From Lagopus muta (Eukaryota > Chordata > Aves > Galliformes > Phasianidae), in contig NC_064443.1 in the NCBI RefSeq assembly GCF_023343835.1, positions 9,610,001-9,674,000 on the forward strand: 64,000 nucleotides of DNA, written 5' to 3'. Under the pieces are notes generated by a model. The model worked only from the letters and a program-made list of their open reading frames with translations, was not told the DNA's origin and made no database searches. Shown here piece after piece: positions 25,001 through 38,200 of this stretch. A program made the translations under genes and the position numbers. Positions within the stretch are counted from its first letter, which is position 1, and each line of letters starts with the position of its first letter.

Positions 25001-26050
25001 AGACACTTCACACTTCAAGGCAGGATCCTGGAAAGGAAACAAAAGGGCCAGAAATTTATCAGTTTGAGTTTTCACTTTTCTCTCTGTTAAAAACCTCCCA
25101 TAGCCCTTATGCTTACCTTGAAAAGATTAACTGAAACCAAATTATCCTGGAAAATGGAATGGGAGTAGAAAAGTGCTGCCAATCTAAGACTGAGATGAGG
25201 GATACTTTGCTGCTAATTTCATTGCTGTTAGGTGAAAGAGGCAGGTAAACATCCTTTTTGAGCAACTCTCCAAACTAGCAAACTTCCAGCTGAGATGATG
25301 CACCATGGCACCAAATTCTCTGCAATCAGCCAAACAAGGGTAAAGTGCTCAGACTTTGCAAGCTCAGCTTGGAGCTGTGGAAGTGAAAAAGGAATGTGGG
25401 CTGTTTAAGGGTGTGAGGTTGAAGAGGAAAAATAAGAGATGACACTGAGATGTTCTTCCCAGACATAAACATCTGAATCCTAGACTGCTACAAAAACCTC
25501 TTTTCATGGAGTGGAATGCAAACTCAGCCCAAGATATCAACAGAGTTGTGACTCCCTCCATCCAGAACAGCCTATACGTTTTACAGCACCTACAGGGATT
25601 GAATGCAACCTAGAGATAAAAATCCAGGTGTATCAAGGTCAGGATCTGGCTGACATAATTTCAGCTGGACTCTCAAAGTGTATTAATTCCCCAAAGCTGA
25701 ATTCTCAGTGCTAGACCTAGCCTCAACTCCTTTTTTTCAAGCCCAGTCACTCTCAGCCACTACCAGAGAGCTACAGTAAGTGCATTTAAAGGTGATGAAA
25801 GCATTGGTGCTACTGATAGGAACACACACACAGAGACCTACCCACCCACCCATCCCCGCTTCCCTCTGTTCAGTGATCCTCCTGGCTCCAAACAGATTCA
25901 GGCTCAGGACTTCCATCGGGAAAACTCGCCCAAAAAATTCGACCCATCCCGAGCCTTTCAGTTGTTCCTGATAAGCCACTTGATCCCATGGTCCATCAGT
26001 CAAGACAGGAGACAATTATATTTCAGGGGGCTGTTCCCTCTCTTCTTTTT
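22030..26050 (-). other. PODXL2: Probable PODXL2 3' UTR
   Basis: About 4 kb between the PODXL2 stop codon and the only canonical poly(A) signal before ABTB1. It contains no long conserved frame and no recognised repeat. Earlier cleavage at ATTAAA variants is possible, so the 3' UTR could be as short as about 1.9 kb. Confidence 0.55.
22046..22051 (-). terminator. PODXL2: PODXL2 poly(A) signal AATAAA
   Basis: TTTATT on the plus strand is AATAAA on the gene's strand. A GT-rich stretch (CTCTGTGGTGTCTG) follows about 10-20 nt downstream, as expected for a cleavage site near 22030. It is the only canonical AATAAA I found on the minus strand between the PODXL2 stop codon (26051) and ABTB1. ATTAAA variants at 24114-24119 and 22977-22982 could serve as earlier sites. 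Confidence 0.65.
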
Positions 26051-26260
26051 CTAAAGATGCGTGTCTTCCTCAAACACATCCACATCCTCGCTTGCCTGCT
26101 TATTGATCAGGACATCCCAGCTGTCGGGGCCATTGATGGTGTTTCCACCATTCACGCTTGGCTTCTTCTCCTGCATTTCTGACTGGCTGTCACTTGCCAC
26201 ATCCAAGGTGGGGTTGTCATGGCAGCCATTCTCAACAAAGCGCAGCTCTTCACCATGTGA
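26051..26260 (-). CDS. PODXL2: PODXL2 coding exon 8 (cytoplasmic tail)
   Basis: 210 nt including the TAG stop at 26051-26053. It encodes 69 residues, beginning SHGEELRFVENGCHDNPTLD and ending DVFEEDTHL. The first 31 residues after the exon start are identical to human as far as I can recall it, and the C-terminal DTHL is the PDZ-binding end used with NHERF-type partners in this family. Confidence 0.97.
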   Translation of the reverse strand, partial: SHGEELRFVENGCHDNPTLDVASDSQSEMQEKKPSVNGGNTINGPDSWDVLINKQASEDVDVFEEDTHL

Positions 26261-29200
26261 CTGCAAAGGAAGGAGAGGAGCACAGAGACAAGTGAAGATA
26301 GGTCTTAGTGCTGCTGAGCACTAAATTTATTCCTGGCCCAAACCCTGCAGCAGAAAAGAACCATCCTGAGCACATCAAGAGGTGTGCAGGTTTACGTCTC
26401 TCCTATGCCTAAACAGCTTCCCTGCTGCTCCAGCAGCGTATCCAGCTATGTCTACAAAGTGGACAGGGAAACCAATCTCCCTCAACTTTCCAGATCCCTT
26501 CATCCCAAGAGATTCATCCAACCACTTTTCCCACCTGTCCAGTGCTCACCATGTTCTTCATCTTTGGCAGGCGTTTCTGCCAGCAGTTGTATATGAGCCC
26601 CAAGACAATGATGATGGCACAGATGGAGCCAATGATCACCAGTACCACAAAGAGTTTCCCATAATCACTGCGTGTCTGATTGGGATGTGACTGACAGCTT
26701 GTGGTGGTTGAATAGTTCTGGATGCCAATCTGAAAGGAAGCAAGGAAAGAAGCAGCTAAATCCCCTGGCCTGCCATCAGGTAAGATCTGCTCAGTTTTCT
26801 GGGTTTAAGTACAGGACCATCACTGCGGGCAGAGGAACTAAAAGTCAGGGTTAGGAGTCAGTATGTTCACTGCCTTACATGACTAGAAGGCACACAAGTT
26901 CAACACCATCTTCCTTGAGAGCTGGCCAATCAGCCAAGTGTCAGTGGGCATAATCCTGCCTTGACTGCTTGCACAAGGATCACACTAATGTGCAACCAGG
27001 CTTTCGTGGGAGAAAACATCCAAGATTTAGTTCCCTTTTAATTGTCAGCAAAACCCAACATCGTTCCCTATGACTTGGTGAGTTCCAGCCTGGTTATGTA
27101 ACAATTCAATACTAAGTATGATGGGTGTAAGAGAATATCCTCCCTCTTCTTTCCAAGCCCAGGCTGGCCCAAGGTCAGTGCAGTGAGCAGTGTTTCATTA
27201 TTGATAGAGCTGGAGAGTCAGAGGCAGGCAGTAAGGCTACTGTGTAGGATGCATGTTAACATGGGGGTATTGTTGAACACAACTCAAACCTCACACTGAC
27301 ACGAATCCTTTCTGGACAGTTCTAGCTGCTGATACTTCAGTCACACTATTTCTACAGTGTTGACTTTTTAGTACTTTCTCTAGTGTAAGCCAATCAATAA
27401 TACACTGAGAACTTAATTTCTTTATCTAACTGCTCCAGTTTATTAGGACAGGGAGAAGCCTGAGAGGAGACTTCCAGCAAGATGGTGGCCCAATTCTAAT
27501 GCTGAAGTCAGCAGAATTACTCGAAGAGTGTTTAAAAGGGGGAAAGAAAAAAAAAAAGAAAAAAAAAAAAGCAGCAGTCAGGCCTTCGGTCCCTAAGTGT
27601 CAAACTCAGATCATGGGACTATTTTGCCTTCATCTCTTCACTCTTCCAAGTTGCCCACAATTAGAGGCAAATACATGAGGACAGGAGGCAGTTAGCATTG
27701 GAATCTGGCATCCATCACCTGTGGTTCTCTGCCTGCCTTTGTGGAGGCAGTTATCAAAAAGGAGTGAAACGCAGACCCTGGGATAGCAGAAGGAAGGTGT
27801 GTGAATGTGTCCCATCTAGTACAGGCACCTCTCTCACCTCCTTCAGCAAAGGCTGAGCAACTGGCAACAGCCATCATCAGCAGATCAAGCAGGGCTGATT
27901 CTGGGGCTCTGCAGCACTCACATCGCCACAGGCAAGAATGTGGAAGGTATGAGACCAAGTAGCCCAACCAAATGAATGTGTGAAAAGCAACTTCAAAACT
28001 AAGCCAGAAGAGCAGGCAGGGAATAAACCACAGTCACTCTCTTAATGGGAACAAACATTTGATGATCTGGCAACTACCAGAGAGGGGTAGAAGGGACTTT
28101 GCCAAGCGTCAGATTAATCTGTGTGCCTGCTGTGGGTTCAGCACTTGGTTAGACTGAGATGCCTCCCAGTTTGCAAGGTACTTATTTTAATTGTATAGCC
28201 AGTCTTAAAGGATGGATGCAGGAAGACAGGCTTTTACCTCAGCTAAGCTCCTCTTAACATCCCCCAGTGCCATGAGAACATCTTTTGTAGGGATGATACC
28301 TGTAAAGAAGGAGATAGAGATCAGTGCTGCTCTTTCAGCTCAACTTAACTGAGTTAGATGTACTCATCACTGTGAAATGCCCAACAGGATGGAAGCAGAG
28401 GAACACGTTTTTGTTCATTGGTATTCTAGGTTGAGACTGAAAATTCAAGGACCATAACACCAAGAGTTCTTCCAAATGTTTTTCAAAGAGGGGAAAAAAT
28501 CCAGGCATGAACTGATACTAAAGGCACCAAGGTACCCATAGGTCCATTTCTACTTTCACTTGTTCAGCAGTACAAAGAGGAACCTGAGAAAAGCAATTTT
28601 CAGAGCAGAAAATACTTTGTTTCTAAAAGTTTCTAGAAGTTAGAATTCTGTTTTCTTCACATAGGCCACAATGTCAACATTAGAAGCCTCTAGCAGGAAG
28701 CAGAAGCAGTATAGAAAAAGCATTCTCCTTTCAGAAGGGGATAAAGATGTTAAAATGCACCAGCACAACTTACCTCTACTGTCAGCTCTTTTTTCTTTGC
28801 GAATGCAAGAGAGGCACTGTAAGGACTGGCCAAGTACAGATGAGAGTTAAGCCATAAGTTAAAAAGTGATCTAAGAGCAGGCTGTCATGTCCTGCCATAG
28901 CAATGGCCTGCTCACAGAGGACAGCACAGAAGCACAGGGAAAAAGCTGACAAATGTTCACATGAAGGCAATTCAGGGAGGGAGGAAGGCAGGAAGTGAAG
29001 CACAGATCAAGCTTGGTGCAAACAGTGAGAAACAGGCCACTCCATTCCTTGAATCCTGTTAGCGCTGGGAAAAGGTGGGACTGAATGGCAAAAAGAGCAA
29101 AAATTCCTTTCAACAAGGATAAGCATCTCCATTTGGGAGCACCCTAAAAACAACCCCTATCATAGGAAGGCTCCTCTCAGCACTTACCCTGTTCCCCTGC

Positions 29201-32200
29201 CAGTGTCATTAGCAAGTGCTTGTCATTCTCATTGGGTTTGCTCAGAGAGATCATCCAGTGGTCCTGCAGTCCATCTGTCTGTCTGGAGAAAGCATCCTCC
29301 ACCAGAGCCAACAGCTGGGGACCCCTCTCCAGCCGAAATTCCTCCTGCCATGGGAAAGAGACATTGGTGAGCTGTGGTGGGAACGGCAGGTATAGCACTT
29401 CAGGGCTCACATGACTGCATGGCAAAAACCCTTGCATCAGGTACACCCAAAAGCCAGCAATGCTAAACCTGGGGCATTGCTTCCTTCAGCAGCCTCAGTG
29501 CCCAGACTGAACCATGCAGCCCTCAGGACACACCTGTCCTGCTTCCTGAGCTCCCATGGCCACCATATACCCCACTCTGTACCAAGCCCAGCACACAGGA
29601 ATCCTGAAGCAACATCATCACATAAGGCAAGAAGCAGCCAGGCTTTTCCCTGCAGCCAGTGCTGGGTCAGCGTGTGCAGCTCGGCCTGACATGCTCCAGC
29701 CATCCCCTGGCAGTCTCCTTCACTGCTTTCCCACTCCTGCGTTTCTATTCTTATCTTCAGTTGCCATGTCAACCTGAAGGCCACACAGATGATTAATAAA
29801 ATGGAGAGCTCTTGTTGCCATGGCAATTTGAAGCGCTCAAGGCAGGCACAGGCTTGTGCCGAAAAAGGCCTAATTGGAAAAGACACCGATGACTGGGGCC
29901 TGAATCACAAGGGCCTGCCAGTGCCTTGTCTCATCAGGTTATGGGTTTTGGCATCAGCAGTGAGCAGGGAGGCCGGAGCAGCAGTGCAAGGATGCAGCAT
30001 CGTGCTGCGGAGCTGTGGCTTCTGCTGTCAGCCTGAGGTTCTGTTCTGAGGGATGTGGAGGAAAGGGGAGCAGCATAGCCCTAGAGCGGGGCAATGGAGG
30101 TGAGAAGTTTCTAATCACAGGAACAGCAGGGATTGCAGAGTACTGAGGAATTCTCCTTGGTAGAGAAAAGGGAGCTGTGAAAGAGTCTGAAAGCACATGA
30201 GTAGAATTAGAGGTCACCTCCTGAACACAGCCAGGTACCACCACTGGGTCAGATCCTACAGTCCTGAAAGACAAAATTCTCAGGTATATTGAGTGGGAGA
30301 CATGCCTAAAGGGACTAAAGTGACTGCCCTGTCCAGAGCCTATTAAGCAGATGAAGAGGCTGCCAGCTTAACCCAGCAATACAGACATCGACCCTGCAGC
30401 AGGTAAATGCCCAGCGCTATGAAGAACATTAACATTCAAGGTGTGAGGTGTAACCTCTCTGCAGGGGGCTGGGCTCCCTCCTGTCCCTTGGCTTTTCACT
30501 GGGACTCTGGAGTGAACCAGGCATTAAACAAGAAATGTTTTAAGAATCTCTATGCTAATTTAAGCTACAGCACTTGCAATGCAGATTCTGCCTCACAGTC
30601 TCAGAAATCCAAACTATACAGGCTTCAGATACAGAAACCAGAAAACAAAAGGGACAGGCAGAGGGTTGGTGAGCTGCCTAAACTAAGCAAATGGTAAGAA
30701 ACAAACTGTGTCAACAGTGGTGGAAAGGAGAAGAGCTTGATTCCAGTTTCAGCCATGCAAAGTGGTAATGGGAGAAAGGGAATGAAGCAATGTTCATGTT
30801 AAATATGTATGTCGACAAGTGTCCCTTTGAATAACAAGAAGAAAGCACAAATCACTCATTGGGAAATATGTTTTGAAACATTAAATCAAGTAGAAGAACA
30901 GTTCAGGCCTGCCCATCCCAGGACACTATCTTCTTTCAGCATGGCAGAACTGAGGATTCAACAGTAAAGGCATAATTTTATCAAGAGACATCAGCACATC
31001 AGCTTTTAAGATCTCACCCTTCCAGTGGTTTAAACAACACAAGACCAAAAGAAGAACTCTACCATGTATGCAAAATTAATAAGCATTTAAACTCCACAGA
31101 GATGCTAGAAAGAGTAATTGTGGATGCAAAAGAAACAGAGCAGCAGGAATATGGTTTTCAAGGGCTGGTCTTCTGAGTTGCAATTGTGTACTGTGACAGA
31201 GATGCCTCCAACTCTCCAAAGGGCAAACTAGTCGGAAGGAAAGAGACCAGCTTTTAATCTACCTTTAAAGCAGTCAACATTTTTAGTGTTGGTTTACACA
31301 GTGAAGTCAACAGCTTTATTGTGTGAATCATCTGCTTTCGCTGCCCCCCAAAATTTCACGTAAACACTAAAAAAACAAACCACCACAAATTCACCACTAG
31401 TGGAAATAGGTCAGTGGCAGAGTCGCCCTGCAGTAACAAAATCAGTCTGCTCTGCTCATGGCTGGAGCTGCGGCAAGCAGGAATGCAGACACACAAGGAC
31501 AGAATATGGTTCCCTGATGAAATATTTTGGTCGCAGGCTGTCAGGCTTATAATCATTTCTGAGAATTATGAAAGGCACCTTGACCTCAAGCCTTTCACAG
31601 CCGGTTTCAAAGTGCCTGATAAAAGGCCTACCAGAAGTGAATGAGCCAGAGATCCACAAGGGGCTCTGGACTCATGAATTAACTGCAACTTTATGGGGAT
31701 GGATGGACAGGCATTGGATTAGCAGAGCATGACTGGTTAACAGACACAGATAACACATAAGATAAGGGGTTGGGAAAAAGAGGCACTTAAGGAAGATTTA
31801 GCGACAGCTTCTTGATACTGAACCATTCACATGGCAAACAGGGAGTCCTTTTTCCTCTGAGCCATCAGAGAAACGTCCCCTGGAAGGAGAGGAAGTGAAA
31901 GAAAAAAAGAGTAGAGGAAAGGAGGATCAGACCTCAATTCTGCCACACTGCCTGCAAGTAAGAGGTGCAGTGTTAAAGGCTCTAATGTCTCCTGATAAAC
32001 CAGGGGAGCGTTGGCACAAACTAACAGCCAGTAGTTAGTGAAAAGCCACTCTGGAACTGCTGTAGTGTAAACTTTGAGAGAAATTCTGTCTCCACCCACT
32101 CTTTCCCCATTTGGAGAACAAGAATATTTTTTGCCTTTCTCTCCACAGCCTCTACAGGGACTTTGAGAATCAATGCTTTTAAAATGTTTTGTAGTGAAAG

Positions 32201-35200
32201 CACACAGCAAGAGCTGTGCCTGCCTCTGTATCTCTAAGCTCTATTCCTCCCCTACCATCAAATCTCTGTGGACATACTTACACAGTCAATGTTATCTGAC
32301 ATATTCAGGATGATGTAGTTTTTCCCCGCAAGGTTGCTCCAGTCTTTGCAGATCACCTGGAAAGACAAGACAAAGATAGCTGGGTTTGCATAGCAAATGC
32401 AGCTCTCCTGCTGAAAGAACAGGGTACACAAGAGGCTGTGCCATACCCAGAGAAGTGCTTCTCAAAGTAACTGAACTTTTTGCATTAGGAAGGATTCATC
32501 TTTCTGTTTGTAATGTGGGACACCAGGTGTTTTCATTTTAGCAGAAGCACATGAGGCAAGGACAAGCTGTGCCAGCTTCCCACAGTCCATCTTAACTTTC
32601 ACCTGTACCTACTCTGGGGAGCTCAATGGAAAACTCTCTAGCCTGCAGCCTTATTCAGTATGTGATCGGCACACCACAAAACCTAACAAAGAGCCTGTGC
32701 AGTCCTTAAACTGGTGAAATAATCCATACACTTTGTAGGCAAGATAGCCCCTCTGTGCTTCCAAAGCTCAGGGTCCCAAATACCTTGGGGGCAGAAAGAA
32801 CAAAAGCTTTCCCTGGCACTTTTTTTTTTTTTTTTTGCCAGTTTGATCCTCCACCTCTCATCTTTTTATCAGCTGTCAGTCTGCTGCAACTGCAGCTCAC
32901 CTCACACCTCCTCACCTATGAGCTCCCCTAGACAAACATCCTCATAGATCTCTGTACCCTGCTCCACCTGCTCCGCATCTGTTATCTGCATTAGGCAGCA
33001 GCAAAAATAGCACTTCTTTCTCACTCCCTTTCCAGAAATCCTTGGGGCCATTTTTGTCCTGACACTTCCAATAATGAATGCTGAGGAAACAAGGAGCTCT
33101 TGCTGCTATGTGTGCCCCAGAGGGTAGGTGTTTTTTAGAAGCAATATTTTGGGCAGCAATTCATAAGGGAAGATGGGAAGAAGGGCTGTGAGGGGGAAGG
33201 GCTTTCTTCAAGAATCATGGACACCCTTAACAAATGCTTTGAAAACCTCTCCAAAATTTAGTTTTGGCTGAGTCGGGCAAACAGAAAAGCTACTTTCGCC
33301 AGTCAGACCCAGGGTGGTGGTAAGGTTAAAGAGTTCAACACCCCATCAAATATCTCCACTGCTATCTCTAATCCACTGCCCACCTCCCAGTGCTACCTGT
33401 GCTGAATTCCAGGGCACTTCTGTCGGCAGCATGGCCATGCGGGCATCTCCAGCCTGTGGTGACAAGCTCCCCTCTGCTGTAACAGTCTCTGTTGCTACTT
33501 CTGTGTCATTCCAGACAGGATTCAGCATAGGCTCATCAGCCCTGTCCCACGGAGCTGCAGAGGAAGCTGGATGATGCTCACCACCAAAAACAGTCTGCGA
33601 GTCTGCGGAGCTGCCTCCAGGAGTGCGTGTCCCCACAGGCATCTCTGCTGTCTGCTCCAGTTCAGTTAGCACTGTGGGCTCCAGCATCTCCCACCCCACT
33701 GTTGTCTCCAAGAACTCATCTCTGGCTGAATGTTCTTCCCCACCAGCCTCCATCGTGGGTTCTGAAAGCTCTGGACTTGTGGTAGTCACAGTCTGTTCTG
33801 AATCTGCTCCCTCCACAGCCCACGTATCTCCAGTTGTCACCTCAAATTGCTCTTCTGAAACACCAGGGGACTGTGCAGGAGTTGTAGAAAAAACAGAGGA
33901 CACAGGCAGAAGACCTGGACCCATGCTGCTCCCAAGGTCTAAGCCAGGAGAAACAGAGTCCTCTTCTTGCCCTCCTATGGCAGCCTCAGTCACAACATCT
34001 GGCCTGGCAGAGGCTGTGGAAAACAGGAGGGTGGACAAAGACTCTTCTTGGTCCACTGGTTCAGAAGATGTAACCTCTGGCTCTGAGGTCTGGATGCTCT
34101 CCAATCCTCCTCTTGAATGGTCTATAGGGAGCAGCCCCTCCTCTTCCTCCAGCGTGCTGGAGAAAGGCGTGTGCAAGTCAGGCTCTACAAATTCTGCTGG
34201 TGTCTGGACAGTGGCTGCTTCCCAGTTCTCTTTTGTCTGTGTCCCATTCCTTTTCAGCAGGGCCTTCTGAGAGGCAGCAGAAAAGCTGTAGTCTAAAAAA
34301 GAGATCCAAGAGACTTTGTGTCAAAACCCAAGCACCTGTGAACTCCGAACAAGAGAGCTGTCCCCATTGCATGCGTTTAGTCACAGATAGGGTCTAATGG
34401 CAGAGATCTTTAAGACACTGAAAAGAACAAACCCACCTGGTAAGTGCAGTGCAAACTCTGGTATTTACCCAGCTTGTTATCCCATCCCAATGAACCCACT
34501 TTCCCTAGGGAAAATTCATGTATTTACTCCTCTCACTCTTTTCTGCCCTGAAGGTGTTTTCCTAGAGTTGCAACTAACAGCTTCAACACCTGGTATCTCT
34601 AAGGTGAGATTATGAGTGTTAGGAATCAGGCTGGGACTCAGGGATTCATTCCACATGGGATTCAGAAACATGATAGATTGTAATAGCAGACACAAGCTAA
34701 ACAGGAAATACTAGGGAAGAGAACAGCACAGCAAACCAAGTCCTTTTCCTTGGTATGCCCAGGTTATAGCACCAAAACCTGAATCAACCTAGGCATCTTT
34801 GAAATGTAAAATTCCAGTTTATACATTGCTTTGCAGTGGAAAAGCCATCCCACAAACATCTGCTTAATGATATTCCCATCTCATTAAGGTGCAGCTTTGC
34901 TGCAAGGAAACAGAAGTCAGAAACAAGAGATGAACTTCAGCTCCAAGTTGCTCTGTAGCTCTGACATGAATGAATGCCTGTGATGTTGCCAGACAAACAT
35001 AGAGAAATGCTTGAGGAGAAGACACCTCACAAATGTGAGGTCAGAGCAGGCAGTGGAAACCCAAAAAAGGAGTAGCTGTAGAATGAGACTATCAGTAAGA
35101 TCAGACATATTAAGCTGGAGTCTTTATTTTTCTTGAGGAAACTGTCTGTTATCTGAGTAGTTCCATTTCAGCAGCTTGCTTCCCAATTAACTCCCTTTCT

Positions 35201-38200
35201 CTCAGGACAAGCACAACACATATTCTGAGAGAGGAAAGGAAGAGAGTCCCTCCACAACCAGAAACAAGCACCCTGCCCACTCTTTGGTTATTGCTAGTGA
35301 ATGACAGTTTGAAACCCCCAAGGGCTGCATCTCTTCTCCTGCCTGCCAAAGTAGATGCTTCACTGAGTGCTGCAGGCAGCTGCCGTCTGGATGCCTTACA
35401 GAGAAGATCTGCATCTCTGTACACCCCTGACTCCAAGCCATCGAGCACTGCTGCTGGAGCAAGTGCTGAACTCTCAGGCAGGGAGGTCCACATCAGTAAA
35501 CACTTCCATTGCCTTGGATGTGCTCTGGCAACAAGGGCTGCCCATGCTGCTTCTGCAGACTCTGCTGCTTCCCATCCTTCCTGATGGGAGAACCAAGCTG
35601 CTCCCTTCAGCCCTAGGCAAGATGCACAAAGATGCTCCTGTTAGCTGAGATGTGGCTCTCCTGATCTATGCCCCTTTCCCTTCTGTTGCCTGGTCTTCCC
35701 AAAGGTCTTTACCAATAGCTATGCGTCTCAGTGCCTGCAGAAACACAGTTGCTGGTTAATGGCAGATGTGGCCACAAACCATAGGATTGAGGACATCAGG
35801 TCAAGACCCCCTGCAGACAGATGGTGAAGGTTTAGTGCATCCCCCAGGGCTCTGCTGCTTCAGAGATACTCCAGGTCTGTACCAAAAACATGAACCTCAG
35901 CAGCAGCCCTGCCCATCCTGACATGCTGTGAGTGAAAAGTGAGGGAAATGCTGGTCTCATCCTCTAAAACAAGGCTGTCAGATGAGGTGTTATTTTAAAG
36001 GATAAGCGACCATTCTGCTACCTGCCTTACCTAAAGACATTCTCAGCTATGCTTGACTCTTCCCTTCCCTCCCCTGCCTCTCTTTGCAGCAGGAGGAGGT
36101 GGGCACAGAAGAAAAACAAATGGGGCAATAGCAGCATGAGGTTTGCCCCAGAGGAGTGGTGAATGCTCCCAACCTATCAGCTCTCCTTTGAAGTCACAGA
36201 TTTAACCTTTCTTTAAGGTGCTCTGTCACCAATTAGCTGGCTCCTGAGAGGGGAAGCCTGCACAGTACAGCCATGCTGCCTTTTCAGAAACAAGATCTAA
36301 GGAAGCCTGAGAGACTGCTGCCTCTGCCTTCTCCCCAGAGTGAAGGAAGCTCAGGAGAACCGATCCCACTCTCACCCAGCAGGCTCCTGTCTTCCAAGGC
36401 AGCTGAAAGCTGAAACTTGAGCTGCTTCTTGGAGGCAACAAATCAGTGATGTAGGAGCAGACAGATTCCTTGCTAACTAATTTCACATTCCCACTTGGCA
36501 CCAATCTTTCCACCACCATGAATCCTAAACCAGGAGCATCCTCCTGTCTGTTTCAGTAAGACCCCCACAGTTCACAATCTTAACTCCCTTCGTATCTTGC
36601 TCAGACTGTTATTCAGCTCCTCACCTTGCAGGTAGGGCAAGAGGCAAAACACAGAGATCTTCATGGAGAACACTGAATCTTGAGGTTTTCTGGTCAGTTA
36701 TACTGCTGTTAAAACAAGCTGCTCTCCATATAACTTAGTTCCCAAAGGAGTTCAATCACTTTCCAAGCATAGAGGTTCAGGGATGAACCTCTCATTGAAC
36801 CTTTCCTTCCAGACTTTTCAGATGACACTTAGTTCCTGTCTGGAAACATCTTCCACAGCCTCACTACCAAGGGAGGGTATCCATCTACCTCTCAAGATCA
36901 GGTCTTTTTAAAGTACTCATATTTCAGTTTCTTTCACCCTTATTCTACAGTTGGAAGGAATTTTTCCACACTGTTCATCTTCTTAGTATGACCTCAGTCA
37001 CCACATTGGTTTTCTTCCCACAGCTCTTCCCAGACAAGCTGATTTCTGTCACTCACCAATGCAATGCAGAGCTAAGTGCTTCCTGAATGGAAATGTCTCC
37101 TCAGCATTTTCCTTTATTCCCCTTCCCTTAAACCCTACATGGATACCAAAGAGCATCTCCCATTTTTAGCAACTTATTCCGATGTTCAGCTAGCAATTCC
37201 CTTTCAGCAAGCAGTTTTCTAGACTGTGCAACCCCCTGGCCCTCCTGGTTGTCCTCTCCCTTCAGCAGACCCTCTACAACCGGCTCCCATGCCTTGGCCA
37301 CATGGAAGTGCACCTTCCCATCTACCTATGTCACTGCTGCCCAGTCCCATATCAACCAGGTTTGCTGGAAGCCCATGAAAATTAGAATTCATGGAACAGA
37401 GAGGCCAACAGCCTCAGATGGTGTATGTTCCTGCTGCAGAAGTAGGGCAGGGCTTTCTGTTAAAGGAATTATGGAACTGGCTGCATTGCCAGATCTGTCA
37501 AGCTAGTTTATCAGCTCAAACTGCAGTAAGGAAGCAGAAGGCTGCCAATCAGAAGAGTGTCCAGGAGGGGAGTAAATAACAACAGCGGGCATCATTATCT
37601 CTGTTCCTGCCATGGTCTGTCTCCCACTGAGTTCAGCAGTAGGCTGAAGAATGAGAGGAACTCGTGACCACATGAAGAGATGCTATATGGCACACACCCA
37701 TACAAACCACAAACAAAAGCAGCCAAGTCGCAACAGAGCCAACCTGCTCCCAGAAGAAGAGAGCTCAGGACTGCCCGTGGGACCATTTCAGCATCTCCAG
37801 CCATACAGTCCTGCAGGGACAGACCAGATGAGGTGTGCCTGCCTGTTACACTCCGCATCATGTTCTGTTCCAGAGCTTCTCAGTCACACACCCCCTTGGG
37901 AGTCCGGTTCATCAATATGAAATTCCACACCTTCACCTCACCTCCTTGCCTTAGTTATGCCCCCTTAACGCTTTCCTCCAGTAGCTTTATTGCATCACAG
38001 CATTCAGCTGTCTTCATCCCCACCAAACCACAAATATTTTTGCCTTCCAAGCTCTCTTGAAAAGACCCTCAGGCACAATTTTCCATAGAAATCACCTTGC
38101 CATTCTGCCACTCCAAGTCCTGCACTCTGATTCTCCCAGGCAGACCTGAGCCTGGGTCGCACAGATTCACATCCTTTGCCTGTGGAGATGACTTGCCCTG

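Larger units (their letters stand above)
26261..33396 (-). other. PODXL2: PODXL2 introns 3-7 (between the listed exons)
   Basis: Introns at 32357-33396, 29345-32281, 28300-29187, 26730-28237 and 26261-26549, all GT-AG. Content: an A-rich run near 27541-27570 and a T17 run at 32820-32836. No further exon or transposon was recognised. Confidence 0.75.

Noticed and set aside
33623..34270. 215-codon open frame on the plus strand, Ser/Val-rich
   Set aside because: It is the antisense of PODXL2 exon 3; the low-complexity composition keeps both strands open. It has no homology or splice context of its own.
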